DNA from: Oscillospiraceae bacterium
GTDB lineage: Bacteria; Bacillota; Clostridia; Oscillospirales; Ruminococcaceae
NCBI GenBank assembly: GCA_017460955.1
Contig: JAFTZY010000039.1
Span: 1 to 54,711 of the forward strand
Direction: 5' to 3'
DNA length: 54,711 nt
The notes below the pieces were generated by a model. That model saw nothing but the letters and a program-made list of their open reading frames with translations, searched no databases and was not told where the DNA came from. How positions within the stretch are numbered: position 1 is the first letter of the stretch; every line of letters starts with the position of its first letter. Positions 17,185 through 26,824 of this stretch are shown one piece after another. A program made the translations under genes and the position numbers.

Positions 17185-17222
17185 GTCAATGAGATTTACA
17201 AGCAACTGGAAAGGAGCGGATC

Positions 17223-17657
17223 ATGCAGACCTGGATGATCATCTGGGGCATCCTCTTTGCGGTGACGATCATCGCTGAGCTTGCCACCCTGCAGCTTGTG
17301 AGCATCTGGTTTTCCGCCGGTGCGCTGGCTGCGTTCTTCTGCGCTCTGGCCGGTGTGCCGCCGCTGATACAGGCGATCGTATTCGCCGCGGTTTCGGCGC
17401 TGCTTCTGTGCATCACCAGACCGCTTCTGCGGAAGATCCGGGTGAAGGATGTCCTGCCCACCAATGCCGACGGTGAGGTCGGCAAGCTGGCCGTTGTGAC
17501 CGAGGAGATCGACAATCTCCGGGACACCGGGCGTGTCCGGATCAGCGGCATCCACTGGAAGGCCCGTTCGGAGGACGGCAGCGTCATCCCGGAGGGTGCC
17601 TCCGTCCGCGTCGGCCGCATCGAAGGGACGACGGCGTTCGTCTCCTCCATCGGCTGA
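17223..17657 (+). CDS. NfeD-like membrane protein
   Basis: 144 aa. Two or three N-terminal membrane helices (about 4-70) are followed by a small OB-fold-like domain (about 80-144) ending in the strand GTTAFVSSIG. This is the short NfeD form without the ClpP-like protease domain. NfeD proteins are partners of SPFH/flotillin proteins, and one is encoded 49 bases downstream. The pair probably organises membrane microdomains. The ATG follows AAAGGAG. Confidence 0.85.
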   Translation: MQTWMIIWGILFAVTIIAELATLQLVSIWFSAGALAAFFCALAGVPPLIQAIVFAAVSALLLCITRPLLRKIRVKDVLPTNADGEVGKLAVVTEEIDNLRDTGRVRISGIHWKARSEDGSVIPEGASVRVGRIEGTTAFVSSIG

Positions 17658-17706
17658 ATCCCCTATTCCCCGCCGGTCATCCCGGCACACATGTAAGGAG
17701 GCTGTT

Positions 17707-18675
17707 ATGCAATTTCTTGGCTGGATCGTGATCGCACTCGCTGTATTCCTGCTGCTCATCCTCATTCGCTGCATCTGCATCGTACCGCAGGCACACATCT
17801 ATGTGGTCGAGCGTCTGGGGACCTTCCGCACGGAATGGACCACCGGGCCCCATGTGCTCATGCCGTTCTTTGACCGGGTGGCAAGGAAGGTATCGCTCAA
17901 GGAGCGCGTGGTGGATTTCAAGCCGCAGCAGGTCATCACCAAGGACAATGTCACCATGCAGATCGACACGGTGGTATTCTTCCAGGTGACCGATGCCAAG
18001 CGCTATACCTACGGCATCGAAAATCCCATGATGGCGATCGAGAATTTCACGGCAACGACCCTGCGAAACATCATCGGTGAGCTGGAGCTCGACTCCACGC
18101 TGACCTCGCGTGATACGATCAACAACAAGATCACGGCCATCCTCGATGAGGAGACCGACCGCTGGGGCATCAAGGTGATCCGTGTGGAGCTCAAAAACAT
18201 CCTGCCGCCCCGTGAGATCCAGGAGTCCATGGAGAAGCAGATGAAGGCCGAGCGTGAGCGCCGCGAGAAGATCCTTCAGGCAGAGGGTGAGAAGAAGGCG
18301 CAGGTGCTCGTGGCAGAGGCGGAGAAGGAGTCGAAGATCCTGCGTGCCGAGGCCGAAAAGCAGTCCGAGATCCTGAAGGCCGAGGCCGAGAAGGAGGCCT
18401 TGATCCTGCGTGCCGAGGCCGTCAAGGAGCAGAAGATCCGCGAGGCTGACGGTGAGGCCAAGGCCATTGAGATGGTCCAGCAGGCGCTGGCCGAATCGCT
18501 CAAGAAGCTCAATGATGCCAACCCCAACGAGGCAGTCCTCACGCTCAAGGCCTACGAGGCATTCGCCAAGGCCGCTGACGGCAAGGCGACCAAGATCATT
18601 ATCCCGAGTGAGATCCAGGGACTGGCGGGCCTGGCTGCCGGCATCAAGTCCGCTGCGGAAAGAGAGCGCACCTGA
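17707..18675 (+). CDS. SPFH/Band 7 domain protein (QmcA/paraslipin type)
   Basis: 322 aa from the ATG at 17707, after AAGGAGGCTGTT. One N-terminal membrane helix (about 3-27) precedes the SPFH domain (about 28-190, IVPQAHIYVVERLG). A long Ala/Glu/Lys coiled coil then has near 12-residue repeats (EAEKESKILRAEAEKQ) at about 190-260. The C-terminal part resembles the stomatin extension. These proteins oligomerise in the membrane and act as scaffolds or protease regulators. The stop overlaps the next start by one base. Confidence 0.9.
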   Translation: MQFLGWIVIALAVFLLLILIRCICIVPQAHIYVVERLGTFRTEWTTGPHVLMPFFDRVARKVSLKERVVDFKPQQVITKDNVTMQIDTVVFFQVTDAKRYTYGIENPMMAIENFTATTLRNIIGELELDSTLTSRDTINNKITAILDEETDRWGIKVIRVELKNILPPREIQESMEKQMKAERERREKILQAEGEKKAQVLVAEAEKESKILRAEAEKQSEILKAEAEKEALILRAEAVKEQKIREADGEAKAIEMVQQALAESLKKLNDANPNEAVLTLKAYEAFAKAADGKATKIIIPSEIQGLAGLAAGIKSAAERERT

Positions 18676-19016
18676 TGCGCCGGGGCTGGATAGCCGCTGC
18701 CGCACTGGCGGCCGTGCTCCTGACCGGGTGCGGCGAGGACGGTCCGCAGGTCGTGCGCACCTACAAGGCCTCGGAAAGCAATGTCGTGCGCGGCTATTCC
18801 GAGATGGATGACGGCACCTGGCGTGTCGGCGAGGTGTACTATCAGTACCGTCTGGAGCTGTCGGGGAAGTTCGGCACCTCCGGCGGCACGGTGACGGTCA
18901 CCGTACTGACCAACCAGCCGGATCTCCGGTATGAGGATGTGTCGGGCTCCCTTGTGAGCTTCGACGCCGGCGGTGCGCCGGATCCGGACGGCTATGTGGT
19001 CGTGGAGATGCGATGA
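18675..19016 (+). CDS. Small lipoprotein, function unknown
   Basis: 113 aa. A lipoprotein signal peptide with lipobox LLTGC (Cys19) is clear. The mature part is a single small domain with alternating strands (WRVGEVYYQYRLELSGKFG). I do not recognise the family. Coupled translation with the SPFH gene (TGATG) and a terminator straight after it make it the third member of an NfeD/SPFH module, so it may be an extracytoplasmic partner of that scaffold. Confidence 0.78.
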   Translation: MRRGWIAAAALAAVLLTGCGEDGPQVVRTYKASESNVVRGYSEMDDGTWRVGEVYYQYRLELSGKFGTSGGTVTVTVLTNQPDLRYEDVSGSLVSFDAGGAPDPDGYVVVEMR

Positions 19017-19022
19017 TAAAAG

Positions 19023-19063
19023 AGATAAGCCCCTGCTTTTTCAGAGCAGGGGCTTATCTTACC
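19023..19063 (+). terminator. Terminator of the NfeD/SPFH operon
   Basis: A 14-bp perfect stem (AGATAAGCCCCTGC, 19023-19036 with 19046-19059) lies five bases after the stop; the T run after it is short. Confidence 0.75.
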
Positions 19064-19067
19064 TCTC

Positions 19068-19238
19068 ATACCAATTCTCGTTCAAACGATTGATCACATC
19101 AATCGTTTGATAGCCGCCGCAGGCGGCGTCGAGAATGGCATGGGACGGATCTTGTGACGCTTTGCGTCACAAGATAGCGGGCGCATAAGCGCACGCTTCT
19201 AATCAAGCTATTTCAATAGCTTGATTAGAAATTAGTAT
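19068..19238. mobile_element. MITE-like element, 171 bp, hairpin-rich
   Basis: Ends are imperfect inverted repeats: ATACCAATT at 19068 and AATTAGTAT at 19230-19238 (8 of 9 match), with further similarity for about 26 bp. Inside are a CAAACGATTGAT hairpin (19083-19109), GCCGCC/GGCGGC, a TTGTGACGC/GCGTCACAA hairpin and a CTAATCAAGCTATT hairpin at the right end. No coding capacity. No target duplication is obvious. Confidence 0.6.
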
Positions 19239-19250
19239 CACTACTTACTT

Positions 19251-20612
19251 TTAAATCGCATAACGCTCGATCCACGTTTCAATGGCGTCGCCGGCTTCAA
19301 GTCCGGCAAGGAGCATAAGGGCGGGATTTGTCAGCTGCTGTACCCGCGCGTACAGCGGAGCAAGATAGCCCTCCTCCCCGAAGCCGCGGCGGGTAAGCCC
19401 CTTCTCGGCAAGCTTCAGGATGGCCTCGAGCTGACGGGACAGCGCCGTGCGGTCCACAAAGCCGGGCAGCTCCCGGTACGTCATCAGCTCCCGGAGCTCC
19501 GCCGCATCGAAGCCCTGGTGATAGAGCACCGTGTCCGCATCGAGGAGCGCCCCGAGCTCGTCAAGGCACTCGGCCAGTCCGGCGTGGAAGGCGGCATGGG
19601 TGAAGGCCTCCTGCATCGGCTGCTCACAGGCGCTGCGGTATTCGATCGTCCCACGGTAGGTCAGGTCCGCGAATTTGAACGTGCGATGGTGCGCAAGATC
19701 CTCCACATCCGGGCGGAAGGTATGGGTATGCCAGTCACCGTCCGCATAATACGTCCCCGTGACGGCATCGCGCGTCACATAGTCATACAGCGGGACCGGC
19801 TTGAAATGCAGGTACTTGTCCTCCTTCTGCACGCAGTAAATGCTCTGGCTCTTCACATAGCCGACGTACTCCCCGAGGGTCTCCGGGACCCGGCGGTACA
19901 TGCCCAGGTTATGGGGATTGTAGCCCTGTGTGCTGTAGCCCCACAGATAGTCCCGGGCGAGGGAGAGCGCGGGCAGCTCGTCATAAAAGGAGTTGGCAAA
20001 CAGGATCGCCTTGTAGGGCTCGAGCCGGTTACAGACGTCCAGCGTTTGCAGGATGACGCCCTCCTCCACATCGAGCTGCACCTGCGAGGCAGCGGCCATC
20101 ATCCCGAACTGCGGCACATGATGGAAGAAGCCGCCCCATTCCTTGTAGGCGCACAGATGGTGATAGAGCATCCGGTAGCGGTCATTGCGGATGGGCTCAT
20201 ACTCGTTGTAACGGTAATAGGGGTGGATGCCAAGGCCCGTGAGGAGATGCCCGCATGCACGCAGCCCTTCCTGCAATGCTCCGGCATACTGCCGGTAGCG
20301 GCGGTCGAGCTCGGTGATGCGCTCCTCCTTGCCGAAGGAGAATTCAAGGGTGTTGTAGCTGCAGTCGAAGGACACATTGTCCCCGGTCGCAGGCTCGGTC
20401 ATGGAGTACAGGTTCCCGCCGTCATCGGTCCGCTGCTCTGTAAAGCCAAAGCGCTCCGCAAAGTCCCGCACTACGGTCTGCACGGCCGGTACATCCACCG
20501 GACGGCGGCGGAGATTGACGAGCGGAAATTCCAGCTCCACGCCCACATACCGCCCCGCCGGCCGCTGTGTGGGTACAATGTATTTCTGATAGATCGCCTC
20601 TTCAAGTGTCAT
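19251..20612 (-). CDS. Glutamate-cysteine ligase family protein (GCS2)
   Basis: 453 aa. GVELEFPLVN near the start carries the Glu of the ATP/Mg site. SFDCSYNTLEFSFG and the internal segment AAASQVQLDVEEG match GCS2-type carboxylate-amine ligases (PF04107). These enzymes join glutamate to cysteine, or more broadly an amino group to a carboxylate. No gshB-like gene is nearby, so the product may be gamma-glutamylcysteine or another amide. Monocistronic with its own promoter; AAAGGAG precedes the ATG by 9 bases. The fold is confident; substrate is inference. Confidence 0.78.
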   Translation of the reverse strand: MTLEEAIYQKYIVPTQRPAGRYVGVELEFPLVNLRRRPVDVPAVQTVVRDFAERFGFTEQRTDDGGNLYSMTEPATGDNVSFDCSYNTLEFSFGKEERITELDRRYRQYAGALQEGLRACGHLLTGLGIHPYYRYNEYEPIRNDRYRMLYHHLCAYKEWGGFFHHVPQFGMMAAASQVQLDVEEGVILQTLDVCNRLEPYKAILFANSFYDELPALSLARDYLWGYSTQGYNPHNLGMYRRVPETLGEYVGYVKSQSIYCVQKEDKYLHFKPVPLYDYVTRDAVTGTYYADGDWHTHTFRPDVEDLAHHRTFKFADLTYRGTIEYRSACEQPMQEAFTHAAFHAGLAECLDELGALLDADTVLYHQGFDAAELRELMTYRELPGFVDRTALSRQLEAILKLAEKGLTRRGFGEEGYLAPLYARVQQLTNPALMLLAGLEAGDAIETWIERYAI

Positions 20613-20647
20613 GCCGATCTGCTCCTTTGTGTCAGTCTTCTGTTTAT

Positions 20648-20677
20648 ATCATACCACGGATGGTGGATCCTGTCCAA
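20648..20677 (-). promoter_or_regulatory. Promoter of the GCS2-family gene
   Basis: On the minus strand TTGGAC (20672-20677), an 18-bp spacer and TATGAT (20648-20653). Confidence 0.68.
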
Positions 20678-20714
20678 TTCTGCTTTTTTAGTACAGGCTA
20701 TCGAAAATATCTAT

Positions 20715-20750
20715 GGAAAAAATGTCCTCCCGTCTGTCACGGGAGGACAT
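20715..20750 (-). terminator. Terminator of the recJ-rel-ugd operon
   Basis: On the minus strand a stem of about 12 bp (ATGTCCTCCCGT with ACGGGAGGACAT, loop of five) is followed by six T residues, about 20 bases after the ugd stop. Confidence 0.92.
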
Positions 20751-20772
20751 CGGATCTGCGTGCGGCAGGGAC

Positions 20773-22020
20773 TCAGTCTCTGCGGAAAATATCGCGGGTA
20801 TAGACCTTCTCCTGCACATCATCCAGGCAGGCATCATAGCGGTTGGCAATGATGGCATCGCTCTGCTGCTTGAAGGTGTCGAGATCCCCGATCACGCGGC
20901 TGCCGAAGAAGGTGCTCCCGTCCTCGAGCGTCGGCTCGTAGATGATGACCTTCGCGCCCTTGGCCTTGATGCGCTTCATGACACCCTGGATGGAGGACTG
21001 CCGGAAATTGTCGGAATTCGACTTCATCGTCAGGCGGTACACACCGATGGTGACCTCATGCTCGCGGGCGCTGTCGAAGAGGTTGTCCTCCCCATAGCCG
21101 TAGTAGCCCGCCATGCGCAGCACGCGGTCGGCAATGAAGTCCTTCCTCGTGCGGTTGGATTCCACGATGGCACGGATGAGATCCTCCGGGACGTCCTCAT
21201 AATTGGCAAGCAGCTGCTTGGTATCCTTGGGCAGGCAGTAGCCGCCGTAGCCGAAGGAGGGGTTGTTGTAATGGCTGCCGATACGCGGATCCAGGCACAC
21301 GCCGTCCAGGATCTGCCGGGTGTTCAGGCCCTTCATCTCGGCATAGGTGTCGAGCTCGTTGAAATAGCTCACGCGCAGGGCAAGGTAGGTGTTGGCAAAG
21401 AGCTTGACGGCCTCGGCCTCTGTAAAGCCCATGAAGAGCGTGTCGATGTCCTCCTTGATCGCCCCCTCCTGCAAAAGGGCCGCGAAGGTGTGGGCCGCCT
21501 GCGTCAGGCGCTCGTCCTCCATGTCCGTGCCGACGATGATGCGGGAGGGATAGAGATTGTCATAGAGTGCCTTGCTCTCGCGGAGGAATTCCGGGCTGAA
21601 CAGGATGTTCCGGCTGCCGGTCTTTTCGCGGATGTGCTGTGTATACCCCACGGGAATGGTGGACTTGATGACCATGATCGCATCCGGGTTATACTGCATG
21701 ACAAGGTCGATGACGGCCTCCACGGCGGAGGTATCAAAGAAATTCTTCTTGCTGTCATAATTGGTGGGGGCGGCGATGACCACAAAATCCGCATCGGAGT
21801 AGGCGGACTTCGCGTCGAGCGTGGCAGTCAGGTCCAGCTCCTTCTCGGCCAGATACTTCTCGATGTACTCGTCCTGGATGGGCGAGCGGTGTGCATTGAT
21901 GAGCTGCACCTTCTCCTCCACGATGTCCACCGCAGTGACAGTGTGATGCTGGGCGAGCAGTGTGGCAATGGACAGGCCGACATACCCCGTGCCGGCAACA
22001 GCGATACGATAATGCTTCAT
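20773..22020 (-). CDS. ugd: UDP-glucose 6-dehydrogenase
   Basis: 415 aa from the ATG at 22020, which follows AGGAGG at 7 bases; the TTG at 22041 has no such site. The NAD-binding motif AGTGYVGLS is at the N-terminus. Central conserved segments are STIPVGYT and FSPEFLRE, and the catalytic Cys is in [15 protein letters not shown]. It oxidises UDP-glucose to UDP-glucuronate with two NAD, for capsule or other polysaccharide synthesis. UDP-ManNAc dehydrogenase is the nearest alternative. Last gene of recJ-rel-DUF5662-ugd; no glycosyltransferase genes adjoin. Confidence 0.92.
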   Translation of the reverse strand: MKHYRIAVAGTGYVGLSIATLLAQHHTVTAVDIVEEKVQLINAHRSPIQDEYIEKYLAEKELDLTATLDAKSAYSDADFVVIAAPTNYDSKKNFFDTSAVEAVIDLVMQYNPDAIMVIKSTIPVGYTQHIREKTGSRNILFSPEFLRESKALYDNLYPSRIIVGTDMEDERLTQAAHTFAALLQEGAIKEDIDTLFMGFTEAEAVKLFANTYLALRVSYFNELDTYAEMKGLNTRQILDGVCLDPRIGSHYNNPSFGYGGYCLPKDTKQLLANYEDVPEDLIRAIVESNRTRKDFIADRVLRMAGYYGYGEDNLFDSAREHEVTIGVYRLTMKSNSDNFRQSSIQGVMKRIKAKGAKVIIYEPTLEDGSTFFGSRVIGDLDTFKQQSDAIIANRYDACLDDVQEKVYTRDIFRRD

Positions 22021-22037
22021 AGGTAACTCCTCCTGAA

Positions 22038-22583
22038 TCAATAGTCCTTGTGTGTTTGCAGATACCGGCGCAGCCAGGCGAAGGTGTACTCCTCCCCCTT
22101 CACGGCCAGCATGCGCAGGAGCCGCTCGAGGAAGGCAGAGGTCTCCGGATGGATCCGCCTTCTCTGCTTGCCTTTGAGAAAATACCGCAGCGGATCCGAC
22201 TGCCGGTAGTGCCTGCCGTTGTAGATACGGCTGGCTGCCACCCGGTCACAGAACATCTCCGCCACATACCGAAGCGGCATCTTGACCGGCTCGAGCTGAC
22301 GGGTCTCCGGGGAATAATCCGTCCAGTACTCAAAGTGGTGCTTGTTGCGCCCCTTGTGATGCATCCACGCCGCCGAATACCCCCGCTCCGTGCGCTCCTG
22401 CTCGTTCGGGCTGCGGTTGCCCTGGTAGTAGCGCACGCCGGGGAGGAACTCGGTGGGCGAGAATTTGGACAGGTCATGGCACAACCCCTGCAGCGGGATC
22501 CCGGCCTTGCAGCAGCCGCGGATGACTTCATGCCGGTGCCGTGTGACGGTCCTGAAATGCTTCCAGACATTTGCGAGCTTCAT
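22038..22583 (-). CDS. DUF5662 family protein
   Basis: 181 aa. An early HD-like motif ([13 protein letters not shown]) is followed by [21 protein letters not shown], a His-rich stretch that suggests a metal-dependent HD-type fold. The family is widespread in Clostridia and uncharacterised; I cannot assign a reaction. It starts 12 bases after rel and ends 17 bases before ugd, so it is in the operon. An HD-type nucleotide hydrolase would suit the neighbour rel, but that is inference. Confidence 0.78.
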   Translation of the reverse strand: MKLANVWKHFRTVTRHRHEVIRGCCKAGIPLQGLCHDLSKFSPTEFLPGVRYYQGNRSPNEQERTERGYSAAWMHHKGRNKHHFEYWTDYSPETRQLEPVKMPLRYVAEMFCDRVAASRIYNGRHYRQSDPLRYFLKGKQRRRIHPETSAFLERLLRMLAVKGEEYTFAWLRRYLQTHKDY

Positions 22584-22595
22584 AGACGCCTCCCG

Positions 22596-24782
22596 TCAGC
22601 CGTTGGCACGCTCGACCGAGAGCACGCCGCGGATCTTGCGGATGCGGTCAAAGATCGCCGTGAGCTGGGATTTGTTGACGATCTTGATGCTGGCATCGAA
22701 AATGGCATTCCCATTCTTGAGGTTGCGGGACGAGGAATGGATGATCGGGATGCGTGCCTCCATGAGCACGGCGGTGATATCGTAGACCAGTCCCACGCGG
22801 TCCTGTGCAACGACCTCGATGCTCGTCTGCATGGCGGTCTCCTGCGAATCCGTCCACTGGATCTCGACCCAGCGCTCGCGCTCCTCGGGGATGTTCCGGG
22901 TGAGCATGGCGCGGTAGTTGACGCAGGATGTCGTATGCACGGAAATGCCGTGCCCCCTCGTGATAAAGCCGACGATCTCGTCACCGGGCAGCGGATTGCA
23001 GCACTGGGCGAATTTCACGGCAAGATCGTTCACGTCATCAAGGATGATGCGGCTGCGGGGCGAGGGTGCGGGCGAGATGATCGACGGCTCCGGCTCCTCC
23101 TTATCCCACATCTTGTGGTACAGATCCTTCCAGCGCGGAGCAAGCTTTTGCAGGCTCACGCCCCCGTAGCCGATCGAGGCGTAGAAGTCGTCGAGCGTCT
23201 GGCAGTTGTGGCGCTTCATGTCATCGCCAAGGAACTTCTCATACTCCGACTCGTCCAGACGGATATGGCAGTGCTTGAACTCCTTCTCGAGCATGGCACG
23301 GCCCGTCTGGATGTTCTCCTCCCGGCGCTCACGCTTGAACCAGGAGCGGATCTTGGAGCGTGCCTCGTTGGTCTTGGCGATGTTCAGCCATGCGCGGTTC
23401 GGGCCCTTCTCCGGATCCTTGCTGAGGATGATCTGGCAGATCTGCCCTGTTTGCAGCTCGTAGTCGAGCGGGACGATCTTGCCCTCGACCTTCGCACCCA
23501 TCATCTTATGACCGATCTGGGTGTGGATGCGGTAGGCAAAGTCAATGACGGTCGCGCCCACGGGCAGTGTGATGGCATCGCCCTTGGGGGTCATGACCAC
23601 GATGTCCTCCGGGGACAGGTCGTTCTTGATCATGCGCACGATCTCCTCGACATCGTCCGAGGTCTGCTGTGCTTCGATCATCTGGCGCACCCAGGCAAGG
23701 CGCTGCTCCATCTTATCCTTGCCCTGGATGCCCTCCTTGTATTTCCAGTGGGCGGCAATGCCGTATTCGGCCGTGGCATGCATATCCCATGTCCGGATCT
23801 GCACCTCGAAGGGGATGCCCTCCCGGCCGAGCACGGTGGTGTGCAGGGACTGGTACATGTTCGCCTTCGGGGTGGAGATATAGTCCTTGAAGCGGTTCTG
23901 TAAGGGACGGTACATATCGTGTACGACGCCGAGCACCGTATAGCACTCGGGCACGGTGGACACGATCACGCGCACGGCGTATTTGTCATAGATCTGGTCG
24001 ATGTCCTTGTGCTGGACATAGACCTTCTTGTACATCCCGTAGATACTCTTGACGCGCCCCTCGATGGCGGGCGTTTTGAGGAACACCTCCGACCGCAGGC
24101 GCTCGGTCAGGCGGTCGATGATGGAGGCGATGAACTGCTCGCGCTCCTCCCGCTTAATGTTCATGAGCTGCTCGATGTCGGAATAGGCATAGGGGTCGAG
24201 GTAATGGAATGCCAGGTCCTCGAGCTCCTCCTGCACGGCCTTGATGCCAAGCCTGTGTGCGATGGGCGCATAGACATTCATGGTCTCGAGCGCCGTGGCA
24301 CGCTGCTTGTGCTCCGGCCGGAAGCAGAGCGTGCGCATATTGTGCAGCCGGTCGCACAGCTTGATGATCATGACACGGATGTCCTGGGACATGGCCAGCA
24401 TGATCTTGCGGATGTTCTCGGCCTGCTGCTGCTCCTTGTTGAAGATCGGGATCTTGGTCAGCTTGGTCACGCCCTCCACGAGCGCTGCCACGTCCCGTCC
24501 GAAGCGCTTTTGCAGCTCCTCGGAGGTGGCGGGGGTATCCTCCACCACATCATGCAAAAGCGCTGCACAGATCGTATCCGTATCCATGCCCAGATCCAGC
24601 AGGATCTCGGCCACGGCCAGCGGATGGATGATATAGGGCTGTCCGGAGGAACGGAACTGCCCCTCATGCGCCTTGGCAGCGAATTCATAGGCAGAGGTGA
24701 TCTTGCTCAGATCGTACTGCTTTTCACTGCCCAGGATCTTCTCCACGATCATATCAAAGGTGACGACTCTGTCCTCCGTCAT
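22596..24782 (-). CDS. relA: Bifunctional (p)ppGpp synthetase/hydrolase (Rel)
   Basis: 728 aa, standard length for a long RSH protein. The HD hydrolase domain (about 45-190) holds LLHDVVEDT, intact for hydrolysis. The synthetase domain (about 230-350) contains RFKDYISTPKANMYQSLHTT and EVQIRTWDMHATAEYG. The TGS domain (about 395-455) precedes the helical and zinc-finger-like region. A C-terminal ACT domain (about 655-728) ends the protein. Both activities should be present, so it sets the alarmone level in starvation. Its ATG overlaps the recJ stop by four bases. Confidence 0.95.
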   Translation of the reverse strand: MTEDRVVTFDMIVEKILGSEKQYDLSKITSAYEFAAKAHEGQFRSSGQPYIIHPLAVAEILLDLGMDTDTICAALLHDVVEDTPATSEELQKRFGRDVAALVEGVTKLTKIPIFNKEQQQAENIRKIMLAMSQDIRVMIIKLCDRLHNMRTLCFRPEHKQRATALETMNVYAPIAHRLGIKAVQEELEDLAFHYLDPYAYSDIEQLMNIKREEREQFIASIIDRLTERLRSEVFLKTPAIEGRVKSIYGMYKKVYVQHKDIDQIYDKYAVRVIVSTVPECYTVLGVVHDMYRPLQNRFKDYISTPKANMYQSLHTTVLGREGIPFEVQIRTWDMHATAEYGIAAHWKYKEGIQGKDKMEQRLAWVRQMIEAQQTSDDVEEIVRMIKNDLSPEDIVVMTPKGDAITLPVGATVIDFAYRIHTQIGHKMMGAKVEGKIVPLDYELQTGQICQIILSKDPEKGPNRAWLNIAKTNEARSKIRSWFKRERREENIQTGRAMLEKEFKHCHIRLDESEYEKFLGDDMKRHNCQTLDDFYASIGYGGVSLQKLAPRWKDLYHKMWDKEEPEPSIISPAPSPRSRIILDDVNDLAVKFAQCCNPLPGDEIVGFITRGHGISVHTTSCVNYRAMLTRNIPEERERWVEIQWTDSQETAMQTSIEVVAQDRVGLVYDITAVLMEARIPIIHSSSRNLKNGNAIFDASIKIVNKSQLTAIFDRIRKIRGVLSVERANG

Positions 24783-26824
24783 ATGCTCTCTCCCTCCTTG
24801 ATCCCGGCCTGCTGCCGAAGCTCCCGCAGCACGCGGGATGTACGCAGATCCGCTCGTTTATCCGTCCGAAGGCGTGTTGCCTCGGTCCCGGTGACTGTCA
24901 GCCGGATCAGTCCGAGCTCACAGAACGCATCGAGTGCGATGCGCATTTTGCAGTAATTGATGTCCTGTGCCGCCATGCGCTGCGTCAGCCGCTCCATGCG
25001 GATGCCGGACTCCGGCACGGCCTTGTAGACAGCGGTCAGTGCTGCACGGTCGGGGTACATGGCCCGGTAATAGGTCTGCGGCAGGGGCTCACCGCGCCGG
25101 TAGCTCTCATAGGTGCGCATCGCGCTCAGGAGCTTGCCCTGCTTGAGGCCGGAGCTGCGCAGCTCCTTGACCATCAGATCCACACGGGACACCCCGCGGT
25201 AGGTATTCACGCTCAGCCGCACCATCATATGACAGACATCCCCCGGTGCAAAGCCCACGCGCTCGGGTGCGGTCCCGAACATGAGCGCCTCGTACACCAG
25301 GTCCCCGACGAGCACGATGAGCTTGGTATGGACTCCGCCCGAGAGCGGTCTGAGCTCCCGTATCACGGCATTTTCGATCAGAAAGACGGGCTCGGGGTGA
25401 TCCGCCCCGAACGGCTCGAGTGCGGAGAGGCTCGCGGCCGCCTCCACGGTGATCTGCATCGGCTCGAGCACGCACGCGGCATGCAGCTCCATCACGGGCA
25501 TTTCCGGATGTGTCCGCTCCGCCCAGTCATAGAGCGCCTGCCGGAAGGCCGGGAGCGCGCCGGGCTTGAGCGTAAAGCCGCCGGCACCGGGATGCCCGCC
25601 GTATTTCTCCAGATGCGCCTCACACGCCTGCAATGCCTTGAAAACGGAGACCTCCCCGAAGCTGCGTGCCGAGCCGTGTCCTGCCCCGTCGCGCAGGCTG
25701 ATGACAAAGCAGGGCTTTCCGAAGCGCTCCTGGAGCTTGGAGGCGACGATCCCGATCACGCCCTCATGCCAGTTCTCCCCGGCAAAGACCAGGATCCTCT
25801 GGTAGAGCAGGGCCGGGTCGGCGGCGATCTGTGCAAGCGCCTCCTGCACGATCTGTGCTTCACAGGTCTTGCGCTCGCCGTTGATCCGTCCGAGCTCCTC
25901 GGCAAGCTCCCGCGCCCTGGCGGGATCCTCCTCGAGGAGGAGCGATGCGGCAAGGGAGGCCGAGCGCATCCGTCCGGCGGCATTGATCCGGGGCGCGATG
26001 GAGAAGGCAACGTTCACGGAATTGAGCTCCCTGCCGTCCAGGCCGCTGACCTCACGCAGTGCCCGCAGGCCGGGATTCTCGGTATTCTCGAGGTATTGCA
26101 GTCCCATCTGGACAAGGTAGCGGTTCTCGCCGGTCAGTGACACGATATCGGCGATGGTCGCCACGGCTGCCAGATCGCCGAACTGCTCGAGCGCCATCTC
26201 GGTATCCCCGTCGTTCATGGCCGCCACGAGCAGCAGGGCGAGTCCTGCGCCGCAGTAGAGCCGGAAGGGGGAGAAATTGTCCTCCCGATGGGGATCGACG
26301 ACCGCAAGCGCCTCGGGCAGCTCCTTGCCGGGCTGGTGATGATCGGTGACGATCAGGTCCATCCCCAGCTCCCGGATGCGTGCGGCCTCCGGAACAGCGG
26401 AGATGCCGTTATCGACGGTGACGATCAGCTCCACACCGGCCTCGTGCATCTCCTCGACGGCCTTAAGGTTCAGGCCGTAGCCTTCGGAGCGCTCCGGGAT
26501 GCGCCAGGAGACATTGCCGCCCATCTGTGAGAGGTACGAATACAGGATCACAGTGGCCATCACGCCGTCGCAGTCATAGTCGCCGTACACGCAGATATGC
26601 CGGCCCGCATCGAGCGCATCGTTCAGCGCCCGGGCAGCCTCCTGCATGTCACAGATGAGGGAGGGATCGCTCAGCTCCTGACAGCCGATGCGCTCCCCCG
26701 CCTGCGTAAGGCTCTCGATGCCCTGGGAGGCAAGCACCCGGCAGCACAGCCAGGACAGGTCACTGCCCCGCTGCAATGCCGAAACGACGCCGGGATCCGG
26801 CTTTTCAATGATCCATTTTTTCAT
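24779..26824 (-). CDS. recJ: Single-stranded-DNA-specific exonuclease RecJ
   Basis: 681 aa. The DHH-family motifs are in order: YGDYDCDGVMA, VTVDNGIS, VTDHHQPGKELP, and later the DHHA1 motif GGHPGAGGF. An OB-fold and a C-terminal extension (about 560-681) follow. RecJ degrades single-stranded DNA 5' to 3' using Mn or Mg in repair and recombination. recJ beside rel is a common Firmicutes arrangement. The ATG follows GGGGGGAAGT; the leader is about 190 bases long. Confidence 0.95.
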   Translation of the reverse strand: MKKWIIEKPDPGVVSALQRGSDLSWLCCRVLASQGIESLTQAGERIGCQELSDPSLICDMQEAARALNDALDAGRHICVYGDYDCDGVMATVILYSYLSQMGGNVSWRIPERSEGYGLNLKAVEEMHEAGVELIVTVDNGISAVPEAARIRELGMDLIVTDHHQPGKELPEALAVVDPHREDNFSPFRLYCGAGLALLLVAAMNDGDTEMALEQFGDLAAVATIADIVSLTGENRYLVQMGLQYLENTENPGLRALREVSGLDGRELNSVNVAFSIAPRINAAGRMRSASLAASLLLEEDPARARELAEELGRINGERKTCEAQIVQEALAQIAADPALLYQRILVFAGENWHEGVIGIVASKLQERFGKPCFVISLRDGAGHGSARSFGEVSVFKALQACEAHLEKYGGHPGAGGFTLKPGALPAFRQALYDWAERTHPEMPVMELHAACVLEPMQITVEAAASLSALEPFGADHPEPVFLIENAVIRELRPLSGGVHTKLIVLVGDLVYEALMFGTAPERVGFAPGDVCHMMVRLSVNTYRGVSRVDLMVKELRSSGLKQGKLLSAMRTYESYRRGEPLPQTYYRAMYPDRAALTAVYKAVPESGIRMERLTQRMAAQDINYCKMRIALDAFCELGLIRLTVTGTEATRLRTDKRADLRTSRVLRELRQQAGIKEGESI

